Shown piece by piece: positions 12,463-23,098 of a DNA stretch of 64,000 nt (positions within the stretch are counted from its first letter, which is position 1; every line of letters starts with the position of its first letter). The translations under genes were made by a program, and so were the position numbers. The notes below the pieces were generated by a model. That model had not been told where the DNA came from. It made no database searches and saw only the letters and a program-made list of their open reading frames with translations. Source of the stretch: Allacma fusca (lineage: Eukaryota; Arthropoda; Collembola; Symphypleona; Sminthuridae); NCBI GenBank assembly GCA_947179485.1, contig OX359247.1:8523060-8587059 (forward strand), written 5' to 3'.

Positions 12463-13262
12463 TAATTATTCCAACATAGGTTTGCTACTTCATTTTGGGT
12501 AAGAAGTGTTATCTATAGATAAAGAGAGTAAGAGTAGAGAGTGTGAAATCATTTAAGTTTCTATGTTCAGGTAAAAGTAACATTTGAAATATGTGATGCG
12601 CCCTACTGGGGTTCATACGGTCGTTTACTTAGTATTGAAAATGGAGGAAATTGCTAAAAGTTGACCTCTTCTGAAATTTCCTGACCTTGATGTATTCTAT
12701 CTATGGATCTGCATTTCGGTGAGTGGATAAGTAACATGTTAAGGAACAAATACAAAAATAGCCATAAATCTGTCTCCAAATTTCGCTGTCAAATTAAATC
12801 GAAAATTCGAAACGTCTTGTGGACACGCTGGTAATAGGTTAGGTTGTTAAGGGTTAAGGAATTTTCTTTCGGACCTTCGGAAACCCCTTGAGAAGCTTCG
12901 TCCCTCCTGCGTTGATGCCTTTACTTTCCTGACTGGGACTTGTACACCAAAGTCACGAAATCCCAATATATTTTGTTATGTACGTTTAATTAGGACGGCA
13001 GGGCTAATTAACAGATACTTCTAAAAAATGTATTTAAACCCACACAAAATAAAACTTGCTAAACGCAGGTACGTATTGGGTAGATGTAATTCATCCTTCC
13101 TTCCTTTTCGTGTTCTGTATGGAAAGGGTGAGCATGAATTTGAATTAATGGATGCTATTGCTAATACTTGAGTTCCAATGGTTAATAAATAATGAGAGCT
13201 CTGATACTTACCTTGCACAATTTTAAGAAAAATAGAAGCTACAAATAATATACCCGTCCAAT
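12463..13262. other. Intergenic, nothing recognised
   Basis: This is the non-repetitive stretch between the satellite and the compound inverted-repeat element. Open frames are short and unlike known proteins. A 94-codon minus-strand frame that begins in the next element and ends at 13021 has no support. Confidence 0.4.
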
Positions 13263-13602
13263 CAGTGGCGGCGGAACAGGGGGGATAAGTAGTACAATGT
13301 ACCACTCTGAAAAATACCAGGGTGTTACTGCCTATTCTATTGAATCACCCTGAAATTTCACGAAACATACGATAATTTTGGGTGACGCAGATCAAAACAT
13401 AAGGTGCTGGCATTGGAATTACAAAACACATACATGCCTTTGTTGGTACTCTTCCAAGCACCTTTGCTAAACCATTGACGTGGATAATAGTGAAGCAAAA
13501 AAAACCGTAGAAGCTAGCTTCCAATATTTTTTACACACTTTTCGCTAATGTTATTGCCGAAATGCCACATCGATTTGGCCTGTCATAGGCATACGGCCTG
13601 AT

Positions 13603-13991
13603 CAGTAGGGCTTCTGCTGGGGACAATTTTTTTGTCCCGTAGGCAACTCCGTCCAGTCCCGAAATCCTCGGGACAAAGAAGTTCGATCCGATTCTGTCCT
13701 GAAATAACACGGGGGAAAAAATGTGTCCGTCCCGTCCCGATCATAATCCCAGTCTTAAAAGCAATGCTCCAAATTCCACTATTATATAAGAGCATATCTC
13801 CAATAATAGAGAAGTTTACTTTAAAAAGTATTCGCATATAGAATAAAAGATTTTAAACGGGACAATTCTCGGACATATTAATTTTTACACCTCCTCCCGA
13901 TTCCGCCCTGAATTAACATGGGGACAAGATTTTTGTCCCGAAACTGTCCCGAAGACGTCGGGACGTCCCACCGCGAACAGAAGTCCTAGTG
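13603..13991. mobile_element. Inverted-repeat element with GGGAC/GTCCC repeats
   Basis: The ends are CAGTAGGGCTTCTG and the inverse of CACTAGGACTTCTG, matching at 12 of 14. The interior is dense in GGGACA/TGTCCC and CCGTCCCG motifs near both ends, with a plainer centre. The octamers outside the ends do not match, so either the target duplication has decayed or one end is misplaced. It resembles the other repeat-stuffed hAT-like elements in the window. Confidence 0.45.
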
Positions 13992-14562
13992 TACATCTTA
14001 CTGTTCTCCATGGCGACGGAATTACGCGAGCTAAGCCGGATAATTTCTCCAAGAACGAAATAAATATCAAGCTTACTGGGCACCAAGAAACTATTTATCC
14101 TCCACCCAAGATCCTATACCATATCAGAAGGGATGCTAAAAATTATTTAATTCCCCATGATTTAGCTTAGCAAATCCTTTTTCATATTTTCAAAAATTCT
14201 TCGCGAGCCCAAATAATGGCAAGGGAGGGGAGCAAAGTAAGATTTTGGATTAAAAATTGCTTATACATATTTTAACGTAGGTTTGATTCTTTGACGCTGG
14301 GATTTGTTTGGATTTTTCAGCGAGTTACTAAGCAGGTGATAATTATTGAGAGGATTCAAAAAACATTTCACAAACCTGGATACACAGTTTCAGTTATTGA
14401 GATCACAATTGTTAACTTGGTAAGATGAATTAGGTACAAATGAATCATCATAAATTTGGCTAAAATCGGAACGTTTTGCTTTAATTTTATGAACGCTAAA
14501 CAGTGCATGAAAAAATTGAAAGTCAGAAACTCCTTCCTAATATTTTCTCTAAAGATATATTT

Positions 14563-14826
14563 CGTCGGCTAAACTTCCTAACCGGCTATAATTTAAAATG
14601 CCTAAAATGAAAACCGGCTATAGCGCTCCCGGTACAAACTCTAAAGTGAAACCCGGCCATAATTCCCCTTTGCTGTAGTGCATAAACCCCGGTCCGACGA
14701 GAGGAGAGAAATTACGGAATTGAATTATGGCCGGTTTTCACATTTGAGATTTTAGCGGTAGCTCTTTATAGCCGTTCTTCGTTCTAAGCATTTTAAATTA
14801 TAGCCGGTTAGCAAGTTTAGCCGATG
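14563..14826. mobile_element. 264-bp inverted-repeat element (MITE-like)
   Basis: The two ends form a long imperfect hairpin. CGTCGGCTAAACTTCCTAAC at the left pairs with the inverse of CATCGGCTAAACTTGCTAAC at the right. Pairing continues through CCGGCTATAATTTAAAATGC for about 60 bases, then more loosely through GAAAACCGGC and CCGGCCATAATT. A short direct ATTT flanks both ends. No coding capacity. The superfamily is not clear. Confidence 0.65.
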
Positions 14827-14943
14827 ATTTCCTCAAACTTGCTCTCAGCTTTAAAGGGTTAACAATTTTCAACCGATGGACCTGTTTAATAACTTCCTGA
14901 AAGGTCATTTTAAGGGTTCTGTCCCAGAAATCAAATGTTTCGG

Positions 14944-15120
14944 TTTACGATAACTGTCCCCGAATTACAATAAACGTCCCCAACTTTCCGAATTACGATG
15001 TCCCCGAATTACTCTAATCGACCCCGGAATACGATAACCGTCCCCACGTTCCGAATTACGATAAGTGTCCCCGGATTACTATATCCGTCTCCGAGTTAGG
15101 AATACTATTACCGTACCCGA
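14944..15120. repeat. Degenerate array of GTCCCCGAATTACGATAAC units
   Basis: Around eight degenerate copies of a ~20-22-bp unit built from GTCCCCGAATTAC and GATAACC follow each other, with variants such as CGACCCCGGAATACGATAAC. It sits inside the larger compound element, next to the 264-bp hairpin. No boundaries or target duplication were recognised. Confidence 0.6.
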
Positions 15121-15339
15121 CCCAGATTCGCATTACGCTTACACTGGCTGAAACTCTGATTTACATTCCCACTTTTACTTCAATTAAGCTTTCTGAAACA
15201 ACTAACCCCAGCACTACGAATTCAATTATTTCGCTACTTGTACTCCTTCTCAACCATCTCGTCCCCCCAGATGTCGATTCTGTGTGGTGGTCATTGAGGA
15301 CAGTGAGGGTTAGGTTAGTTTAGGCTGTAAAGGGGTACC

Positions 15340-15376
15340 GTGACTATGATGGCCCCGCAGGGGCCTTCATTGTCAC
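15340..15376. other. Short strong hairpin
   Basis: GTGAC-TATGATGGCCCC and GGGGCC-TTCATTGTCAC pair almost completely around a very small loop, giving a stem of about 16 bp. No terminator or RNA gene family is recognised. It may be cruciform-prone repeat debris. Confidence 0.4.
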
Positions 15377-15506
15377 GCAAGCAATGCTTGTATGCTGACT
15401 GTATGTATGTATACGCTATACAATCCATGCGAGCATGGTAATATGTGCACAACACCTTAACTATATAGGTATGTATATAAATTACCCGTTTCGGATTTTC
15501 CCCGAG

Positions 15507-16124
15507 TTGACTGCCGGCTAGTGTTTCTGTTCGGTATCGGGAATTCCCGAGGTTCCGGTTCGGTTTCGGTTCCGGTACGGTTTCGGGTCAACGTTTTAAA
15601 GAACCGTTACATTTCGGTCCGGTTTCGGGTCATCGGTTTATGAACCGTCAAATTTCGGTCCGGTTTCGGGTACAAAAATCAAACCCGAAAGTTTTCGGGA
15701 ATGGTTTGTTAAAGCTGCCGTTTTGTATGAAAACGCGAAACTTGCATTTGGCTAGCATTTGTCAACTATCATTTGAAAAGGCGATACAATTTTGGCTTCC
15801 ATAAAAATGAATCATATACATTTTCTGACTGTTCGGAAAGGAACCTGAACCGGTTCGGGAACCGCTTTTATTTTCCGGATCGGTTCCGGGAAGCCAAAAA
15901 TGTCCCGGACTCGAAAATACCGGTTCCGGTTTTGGGAACAGAATTGGGATTTTTTTCGGTTCGGGAAAACGAGTCGGGTCGAGTCCATGTTTTGGTACCG
16001 TTCAGAAACACTACTGCCGGCACACGCAAATGTGCACTCTTAAAAAATTTTACAATGTAAGCTTCTTGCTTCCCTTAAGTTTAGAGTTTTTAAAAAGTGC
16101 ACATTTGCGTGTGCCGGCAGTCAA
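15507..16124. mobile_element. Small hairpin element split by a hAT-like insertion
   Basis: The left arm is TTGACTGCCGGC (15507-15518) and continues after the insertion as ACACGCAAATGTGCACTCTT (16022-16041). It pairs with the right arm, which ends GTGTGCCGGCAGTCAA at 16124. Without the insertion and one copy of its duplication the element is about 115 bp and almost wholly palindromic. The insertion at 15519-16013 duplicated CTGCCGGC within the left arm. Confidence 0.7.
15519..16013. mobile_element. 495-bp hAT-like element stuffed with GGTTCGG/GGTTCCGG repeats
   Basis: The terminal inverted repeats are TAGTGTTTCTGTTCGGTATC (left) and the inverse of TAGTGTTTCTGAACGGTACC (right), 17 of 20 matching. 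The flanks carry a perfect 8-bp duplication CTGCCGGC (15511-15518 and 16014-16021). The TAGTG start and the 8-bp duplication fit the hAT superfamily. Both subterminal zones are packed with degenerate CGGTTCCGG and CGGTTTCGGGT motifs, and the centre is plainer. No transposase is encoded, so it would depend on an enzyme supplied in trans. Confidence 0.8.
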
Positions 16125-16509
16125 AAAAATTCCGAAATTTCGAAATTGTCCATGTGATTTTTTGAAAAAATCCGAAATTTTGATTCAACGATACCAAAAC
16201 AAATCATGAGTGTAGTCGTTGGTTAGACAATGTGTTTGAGATAGCCCAATTCATCGTTTCATCTACTGGGCACTATAAATGTGTTTCATAAAATAGTTGC
16301 ATTCACGGGTGGCCGTTTTCAAAAAAACAGACCCGGTAACCAATTTTTAACTATCGAAATTAGACCTTTTTCAAAACAATCCCAAGTTTACTTCACTTTC
16401 CTGATCGCTACATCAGCAGTTTTTAAGACAGCGAGCTGCAACGAATCTTAATAACTCTAGGAAAAGAATGGCTAAAGCTAAATCATGACATGGGGGAATG
16501 AATATGTTT

Positions 16510-17178
16510 CAGTGATGGGCGTTGCAAAAAGCGCTATTCTATTCTACTCTATCGTATTTTTCCACGGTTGCAGCCTCTATGACACTACTCTACCAGCGGT
16601 TTTGGATAGAATAGAGGACCTCTACTGCTATTATGTTTAGCTGACTTGCTAGCTATTATTATATTCTATTATGTGTTAAAGTTATTGGTGCTACTCTACC
16701 TCTACTCTACTCTCCAAATTTTTCCTAGCTACCACTACCTCTACCATTCTCCACTACCTTTCGCCCATGACCCAAGAATTTAATTTGTATATAATTTGCT
16801 GTTATACATACGGATAGTGAAGTTTTATGTACGGACACCATATGTCATTCCAAGTATTAAATTGGATGTTCAGGGAACCGGTAAATTTATGAATTATTCC
16901 TTATTACCATAATCTTACTGCTGCTATCTCTACTCTATCATTAGAATACGATTTGCTGTTCTACCTCTACTCCTACTACAGGTTTCTAAATCAGGATCGT
17001 AAGCAACCCTCTTCTACTCACATAAGTTTATGCTAGCCTGCTATTTTACTCTACCTCTATTATGCTAGAATTTTTGTATACCTCTCCTATATCTCTACTA
17101 ATGTTTTGCTGATTTTAACGCCCCTACTCTATTTCTACCACTACTTCTATTTTTAGTAGAGTACAGGTCCCAGCACTG
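16510..17178. mobile_element. 669-bp hAT-like element stuffed with CTACTCTAC repeats
   Basis: The ends are CAGTGATGGGCG and the inverse of CAGTGCTGGGAC. They are flanked by a perfect 8-bp duplication ATATGTTT (16502-16509 and 17179-17186). The interior holds dozens of degenerate CTACTCTACC, CTATTCTA and CTACCACTAC motifs on the plus strand. No coding capacity. By ends and duplication length it belongs to the hAT superfamily. Confidence 0.82.
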
Positions 17179-17775
17179 ATATGTTTTAACTTCACTCCTT
17201 TTGTAAACTCAGAGACAACAATATTTTTTAGCACCCTGTATGCCGACACTTGGTTCAACAACAGCACCGAACTTTGTGTTGTTGCAAAAACAATTTATGA
17301 GGTCAGAAGTGACACAAGATCTACTTAACCTATTGCAGATAATTTTGGATTAATTGTTACATAAACTAATGATCAATGACTACGGATGTTATAAGGTTCA
17401 CGGTTGCTTGTGGACATTTAGTAACAGTAACTAAAAATGTAAACCTGGGTTTTAAAATTCGGTACATACTAATATTTTTGCCACGGCGCCGCCATATTTG
17501 TACTACCCTGAAATATTTACGTTCCGCCGCCCCTGCCTTCAATCTTCAATGTATCTCTCTCACGACAAGCTCAAATAAGAATTCCTTCCTCAAAATACTT
17601 TTCCAGTTTTACAAAACGAAGCCTAATCGGCTTCTCATATCCTCTTGACCTCCTCCGTTCCATTCTCATTCCAGTCTCAATTCTAACCCCACAACACAAT
17701 TTGGGAACAAATTAACCATCAATAGACTGTATTGATTCTGAGCTATCCCTGCAACAATACAATCCATATTACAAA

Positions 17776-18481
17776 CAGACCTGAGCAACTGCTGGCAGGA
17801 TTGAGCCCTATTGACGTCCTGAGATGAAGGGAGGTGGTACGCCCCAGGCTATTTCTTAAATACGGGCTTTAGAGGCTCGGAATTGGTGCAAACTTGTTCA
17901 TTGGCATACTAGGAGCTTAAATTAATTTTTTTAAACCGATCGGGTAACATGATACCAGGCCTGGTTTTGGCCGCTTAGAAATGCATTACTGGAGTTGTTG
18001 TATGCCGATTTGTACCAAATAAAATTCTTTTGTGCTTAAAATCAAATCCCCAATCTATATTTGGTAACTAAAGTTTCGCCCCAGCATCCAAAGCGGACAT
18101 CATGATGCCCGGAATGACCAATCGTTTAAAATTTTCCCCAAATCAATGTATTTTTTTATTTTCAAGCACGGCGTCTATATAAGTAAGTTATTATTGAAGT
18201 TCCCATATGGCTCTATCCGGGTAGAACGATACCCGGGNNNNNNNNNNNNNNNNNNNNNNNNNNNNNNNNNNNNNNNNNNNNNNNNNNNNNNNNNNNNNNN
18301 NNNNNNNNNNNNNNNNNNNNNNNNNNNNNNNNNNNNNNNNNNNNNNNNNNNNNNNNNNNNNNNNNNNNNNNNNNNNNNNNNNNNNNNNNNNNNNNNNNNN
18401 NNNNNNNNNNNNNNNNNNNNNNNNNNNNNNNNNNNNNGGACGTCAATAGGGCTCAATCCTGCCAGCAGTTGCTCAGGTCTG
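17776..18481. mobile_element. hAT-like element with 44-bp perfect terminal repeats spanning an assembly gap
   Basis: The left end CAGACCTGAGCAACTGCTGG begins a 44-base block (17776-17819) whose exact inverse lies at 18438-18481, directly after the gap. A perfect 8-bp duplication ATTACAAA flanks the element (17768-17775 and 18482-18489). The interior (17885-18237) matches the dispersed repeat at 10136-10477, including palindromes at 17941-17959, 18094-18112 and 18218-18236. The nominal 706-bp length is unreliable because of the gap. Confidence 0.75.
18238..18437. other. Assembly gap (200 N)
   Basis: This is a run of exactly 200 undetermined bases, identical in length to the gap at 43866-44065, so it is probably a fixed-size placeholder. 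It lies inside an inverted-repeat element; the inverted repeat itself is a plausible cause of the assembly break. Confidence 0.95.
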
Positions 18482-18489
18482 ATTACAAA

Positions 18490-19107
18490 CATATTATACA
18501 TACATGAAGGATAGTTATACAACTTTTATACATGCTCCAGTTTAGCACGAGAAATTACACAACCTTCCACTATGCACGCACATACTTACATCAGTGTTAT
18601 TTTTTGTATTTTGTTTCCAATTGCAATTACGATTTTCTAAATTGTGCTGACAACCGGCAGCAGAAAAATGAAGGAAAAAGGTTTGATGAATCTACATTTC
18701 GGACTTAAAACATGATTCAAAATTTCTTTTTTCAGCTGAAGGAAGATTTTCATAAAAAAGGCTAGTGTCACTACAATCATCCTGCTTACTGTGAAACCGC
18801 GACTAGCAGTAAGTATTTAATAAAATGGAAGTGTTGTTATAAATAAATTATCGAATAAAAGAATCTTGAACAATAATTTATAATTATTACAATAATAATT
18901 CTATAATAATAATAACTAGTTATAATTAAAATTGTAATAAATTAATAATACACAGGAACGTGTAAACCAGTCAGCAGTGGGCAAATAATGTGATAAATGG
19001 CTAATTTTGTTTTGCTTCAAAGATGAAGTAGAATAAAGAATGATTCTGCTATTGTTCTTGTTTACATTATTTTGATGTTAAACTATAAATATTATATATG
19101 GGTATAC
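18490..19107. other. AT-rich intergenic region upstream of the TSSK gene
   Basis: No gene is seen. The segment 18840-18955 is almost pure A/T with many AATAAT/ATTATT runs and could fold on itself. No promoter motif can be assigned with confidence. Confidence 0.45.
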
Positions 19108-19115
19108 AATTCATC

Positions 19116-19299
19116 CAGGAGTGGATTTACGGGGTGGCCCACCCCTGGCCCTATATATGGCAGGGTAAAATATTTAGGGCAAGGGTTAAACAAAATTATC
19201 GAATGCCCTCAGATTGCAAGTGGAAAGGCTCACTCACAAAGCCATTTTGAGGCTTAGGAATAAAAGATAGGGTACAAAATATTTTATTAATCCACCCTG
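19116..19299. mobile_element. Candidate 184-bp hAT-like element just upstream of the TSSK gene
   Basis: The ends are CAGGAGTGGATT and the inverse of CAGGGTGGATT. The flanking octamers AATTCATC (19108-19115) and CATTTATC (19300-19307) match at 6 of 8. It lies 82 bp before the kinase start codon, so it may have contributed promoter or leader sequence. Both the ends and the duplication are imperfect. Confidence 0.4.
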
Positions 19300-19380
19300 C
19301 ATTTATCTAAGTGTTGTTACTTGTTACGACGGTGAACAGGGTAGGATAATAGGACAGATTCAGTCATTTAAATCGATGGA

Positions 19381-22040
19381 ATGGCGATGACTAATGAAAT
19401 ACAACTACCCACTTCCTCACAAGAGCGAATTTTGCAGAAACGCGGTTATACACTATTGAACAAAGTTGGGGAAGGATCATACTCAAAAGTAATGAATTAA
19501 TCTTATTTCATTTACAAGAGTTACCCTAAACGAAGCAAGTTTTGACTGTAATAATGACGTTGTTCTAAAATTAACATTGGATTGGACATAAAAATCTGCC
19601 GAAACATAGTGAAAATGCTCTTATAACGGAGTATCTTACAGCGAGAGTATATTATAGTACATATAATTTACTGTATGCCTAATTTACATGTTCACATTCG
19701 ATACATTGATCTTTCTTAAAATATACAGGTTTTTCAATCAGAATATAAAGATTCCAAAGGCAACAAATGGAGACTAGCTTGCAAAATTGTTGATACACGA
19801 AAAACAACCAAGAGTTTTAACACCAAGTTTTTTCCCAGGGAATTGGAAATTATGAGCACACTCAATTTCCCTTACATTGTGAGAATTCACAGCATACTTC
19901 AGCGAAGGCAAGTATTTTTCATGTTCATGGACTACGCCAAAAATGGAGACATGCTGAATTTCATTCAGAGCAACGGTGCTATAAAGGAGGAAAAGGCTCA
20001 AATTTGGTTCTCGCAAATTTTAAACGGTAAATATTGAGTTCTTTTTCCACTGTGGTCAGTGCTCGGCATGGGTAGGACTCGGGTAAACGGGTACTGATAC
20101 GGGTATGGGTACTACGCGGGTACCGGTTTTGTGTACCCGACCAATTTCGGGTACTACCCGGGTAATTTTGGTCGGCTCAAAATTTCGGGCACTGATACGG
20201 GTATGGGTAAATGGGTACGGGTACAAGGATTTCAAAATGGTTATATACCCACCGGGTATGGGTATAATGGGGTCATTTACTCGTACCCACGACTAACCAT
20301 TGTACCCGAGTATTTGGAAACGTTGAGAATTGAGACGTTTTGATGAATTTTATGCCATCATGCCCATACGTTGGAAACTTCTGACCGTGTTTTTAGCGTT
20401 TCTGAATACATATAGCTTAGTGTTAATACCCTTTTAACCTTACAACATACAGTAAATGTATTTTAGACCGTGTAGCTAAAATATATACTTTTAGGGAAAT
20501 ATGTGTTAGGAAGTATAAATATATAAACAAACGAGGAATAATAACAAAATAGAAGTAGGGTTGGTAAAATTTTGATGAATCAGCAAGTATGCAAGTTAAT
20601 TTTTTTTTTGCAATCAAAAACGCTTCTAGTTTTTCTACTCTTCAACGAAAATAAAATATCAAATACCGCTCTAGCTAGTCAAAATTACTCACTAAGGTGT
20701 CATACATTATAATACGCTATGTACTACATTTAGAGAATTCTGGATATAAAGTACCCGAGTACGAGTACGGGTACGACACTGAGATACCCGAGCATGGGTA
20801 CAATTTTCGAGTATTTTTCGGGTACGGGTACAATGCAGGTACATGTACATGGTTTGAGATCACATTGCGGGTACGGGTATGAAAAATTTGTACCCGGATA
20901 CTCGGCTATGGGTACAGGTATAGATACCAGCTATTGCGATCCCCGACCTTCGGGTACGGGTACCGATTTTTCGAACCCTTGCCGAGCACTGACTGTGGTA
21001 CGCCTGTAAAATAGATTGATCACCTTCAGAATTTTGATTTTATTTTCCATAATATTATAAAATACGATCGACGTTCGTGCATACGTGCGTAACAATAATA
21101 GAGGGAGCTTTTAAGGTTAAGGTATGTAAAAAGAGGGGGGACTAAAATCTCACCAGTCATCACCCAGTTAGTTAAATGTCTCGCCATTAGAGCCAAATAA
21201 TTGCTAATTAGTGTTTAATTGATTAATTAGTTATTATAATTAATTATTATGGCGTAATGAAATTCTTATGGACGTCATGCTTATTAGGAACAAAACATCT
21301 CTACTCGAGTCCATTATTTTTAGTGTCGCTGTGTGGCCAAAGTCAATGAGACCAAAATAACTGGGCGTGTTTCTTTTTGTATTTAAACAGCCCTAAAATA
21401 CTTGCATGATCGGGGTATAGCTCATCGCGATTTAAAGTGCGAGAATATCTTGCTCACAAGTAGCTACAATACGAAGCTGGCGGACTTTGGATTTGCCCGT
21501 CATACCACAAATGAGAAGGGTGAGCAAATACTAGCAGATACATTCTGTGGCTCCCTTTCGTACTCCCCACCTGAACTAGTTCACAGTGAAAAATATGACT
21601 GTAAAGCGGCGGATGTTTGGTCTGCAGGAGTGATTCTTTTCGTTATGCTTAACAAGTCTATGCCTTTTGATGATCAAAGCCTGAAAAAACTTTATGAGGA
21701 CCAAATAGGCAGGAAGTGGAAAATTCGGGCACAGGTATCTATTCATTTCGGATTTCAAAAAAATCAATTTATTCCATTTTAAATTCTGATTTTATGTTTA
21801 CATCTCTTCAAAGTGCAGGTGAGTAACTTGCTGTCACTACCTGTGAAGGATTTTCAAAATATTATTTTGGAACCCAACCCCAAGGAACGTCCGCCAGTCT
21901 CACAGCTTCTACAACATTCCTGGATTAAGTCTGGTGCTAGCATATCCATAAATACTATTTCCAGTCAAAAACATGACAATGGTTCAGACGTTTTCGAATT
22001 TCATGGAAGCACGCTTGCAACCGCAGGAGCTACTACATAA
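19381..22040 (+). CDS. Testis-specific serine/threonine kinase (TSSK family), 4 exons
   Basis: This is a Ser/Thr protein kinase of the CAMK-group TSSK family, which acts in post-meiotic male germ cells in animals studied. Exons: 19381-19488, 19729-20026, 21391-21734, 21819-22040 (TAA), 323 residues, all GT-AG and in frame. The glycine loop is GEGSYSKV (about 30-37), the ATP lysine K55 in LACK, the catalytic loop HRDLKCEN with D149, and DFG with D167. The TSSK hallmarks TFCGSLSYSPPE, DVWSAGVILFVML and SMPFDD follow. The APE motif reads PPE. The protein is essentially a bare catalytic domain with a short Ser/Thr-rich tail. Intron 2 contains a complete 935-bp hAT-like element beginning 30 bp after the donor. 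AATAAA at 22184-22189 is a likely poly(A) signal. Which TSSK paralogue it is cannot be told. Confidence 0.88.
20057..20991. mobile_element. 935-bp hAT-like element stuffed with GGGTAC repeats, in the TSSK intron
   Basis: The ends are CAGTGCTCGGC and its exact inverse GCCGAGCACTG. They are flanked by a perfect 8-bp duplication ACTGTGGT (20049-20056 and 20992-20999). Both subterminal zones (20064-20300 and 20750-20975) are dense in GGGTAC/GTACCC and CGGGTATGGG variants, while the centre is ordinary AT-rich sequence. No transposase is present. It is fixed within intron 2 of the kinase gene. Confidence 0.88.
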
Positions 22041-22280
22041 TTGTTGGCATATGATTCAATATGACATGGGCTTGCTAAAAGCTCATATTGAAATCGATTA
22101 TACTATTAGCCAGCGTCGCCGAACATTTATACTCCACAGGGAGCTAATTTGACCGTTCTTGAAGAGAGTGACTATAATTGTTTAATAAAACAGCTTCTTT
22201 TAACTCATCATTTTTTTGAGACCAGGAGCACATTTTATTAATTATTCTAGTCCATCGACACAACAAATATTCCTCATTCA

Positions 22281-23080
22281 CAACCGGAGGTGTGGCATAT
22301 TTTGAAATATTGTGTGTGTAATATTATTTGAAATACATTCCGTATTTTGTATTCAGTATTTTTCTCGCCGTAAATGTTTTAAGATATTTTGTATTTCGTA
22401 TTTTGAAGATCTACAAACATGATGGCATTTTGTATTTATTTATCTTTTAACGCTAGCCCACCCAATATTTCAAATACAAAATATAATTTCAAAACATAAT
22501 TCGGGCAATTGTCAAGGTTGTCAGTAACACATGTCCAAATAAATATTTTGCAGGTAAAAAAAACTCTTTTGGTAGGTTTGATGTACTTATTATAACACTT
22601 ATTGGATAAATATATAAAATTCAATGCACGTAAGAGCTACAAAGGTAGCTAAATTAGTGACGTGAACATAAAATCCGCAAATAAATTACCCAGGAGTTAT
22701 AAGATTATTTGTTTTAAGGAAAAATATTCTGTATATAGGGAGCATGTTAATCTACCTTACCTTGATCTACAGAACGGCACAACTCTAAACTTTAATCACG
22801 TACGCGCTATTTTACGTTTGTTGTATAATTTTTCGATACTCCGAATAATATTTGGAGTTTATTCTCTTATTTTGAGAGAATAAACGTGGGATGCAGATAC
22901 ATCTCCAGACTTAATTTATTGTGAGATAAATCTGAGGATATTTTCAATATATATTATGAATCTTATATTTCAAATAAGGCATTTTCATTTTTGCTATATT
23001 CGGTTTTTGCTATGTATTATTAGTATTTTGTATTTTAATAGTAAATTTCATCTATTTTCCACTCCACATCCACAACCTTG
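22281..23080. mobile_element. 800-bp hAT-like element with TATTTTGTATTT repeats
   Basis: The ends are CAACCGGAGGTGTGG and the inverse of CAAGGTTGTGGATGTGG (similar with one gap). The flanking octamers CTCATTCA (22273-22280) and TTCATTCA (23081-23088) match at 7 of 8. Degenerate GTATTTTGTATTTC repeats crowd both ends (22300-22445 and 22990-23045), around a non-repetitive centre of about 500 bp. No coding capacity. Confidence 0.65.
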
Positions 23081-23098
23081 TTCATTCACAACATATGC

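Larger units (their letters stand above)
13263..17535. mobile_element. Candidate 4.3-kb hAT-like element carrying several nested insertions
   Basis: The left end reads CAGTGGCGGCGGAAC (13263-13277) and the right end is the inverse of CAGGGGCGGCGGAAC (17521-17535), 14 of 15 positions matching. The flanking octamers CGTCCAAT (13255-13262) and CCTTCAAT (17536-17543) match at 6 of 8, as for an aged hAT target duplication. No transposase frame is left. At least four shorter inverted-repeat elements lie inside (13603-13991, 14563-14826, 15507-16124, 16510-17178). The terminal-repeat match is strong, but the pairing over 4 kb is inferred. Confidence 0.45.

Noticed and set aside
14944..15120. Coding potential or riboswitch-like structure in the GTCCCCGAATTAC array
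   Set aside because: All frames are broken and the pattern is fully explained by degenerate tandem repetition.
18146..18522. Open frames reading through the N run
   Set aside because: The frames consist mainly of undetermined residues, an artefact of the gap. The same holds for frames across 43866-44065.
22281..23088. An 11-bp direct repeat TCATTCACAAC as a longer target duplication
   Set aside because: Taking the boundary three bases earlier gives inverted ends (CAACCGG/CAAGGTT) and an 8-bp duplication consistent with the other elements. The extra matching bases belong to the element start and flank by chance.
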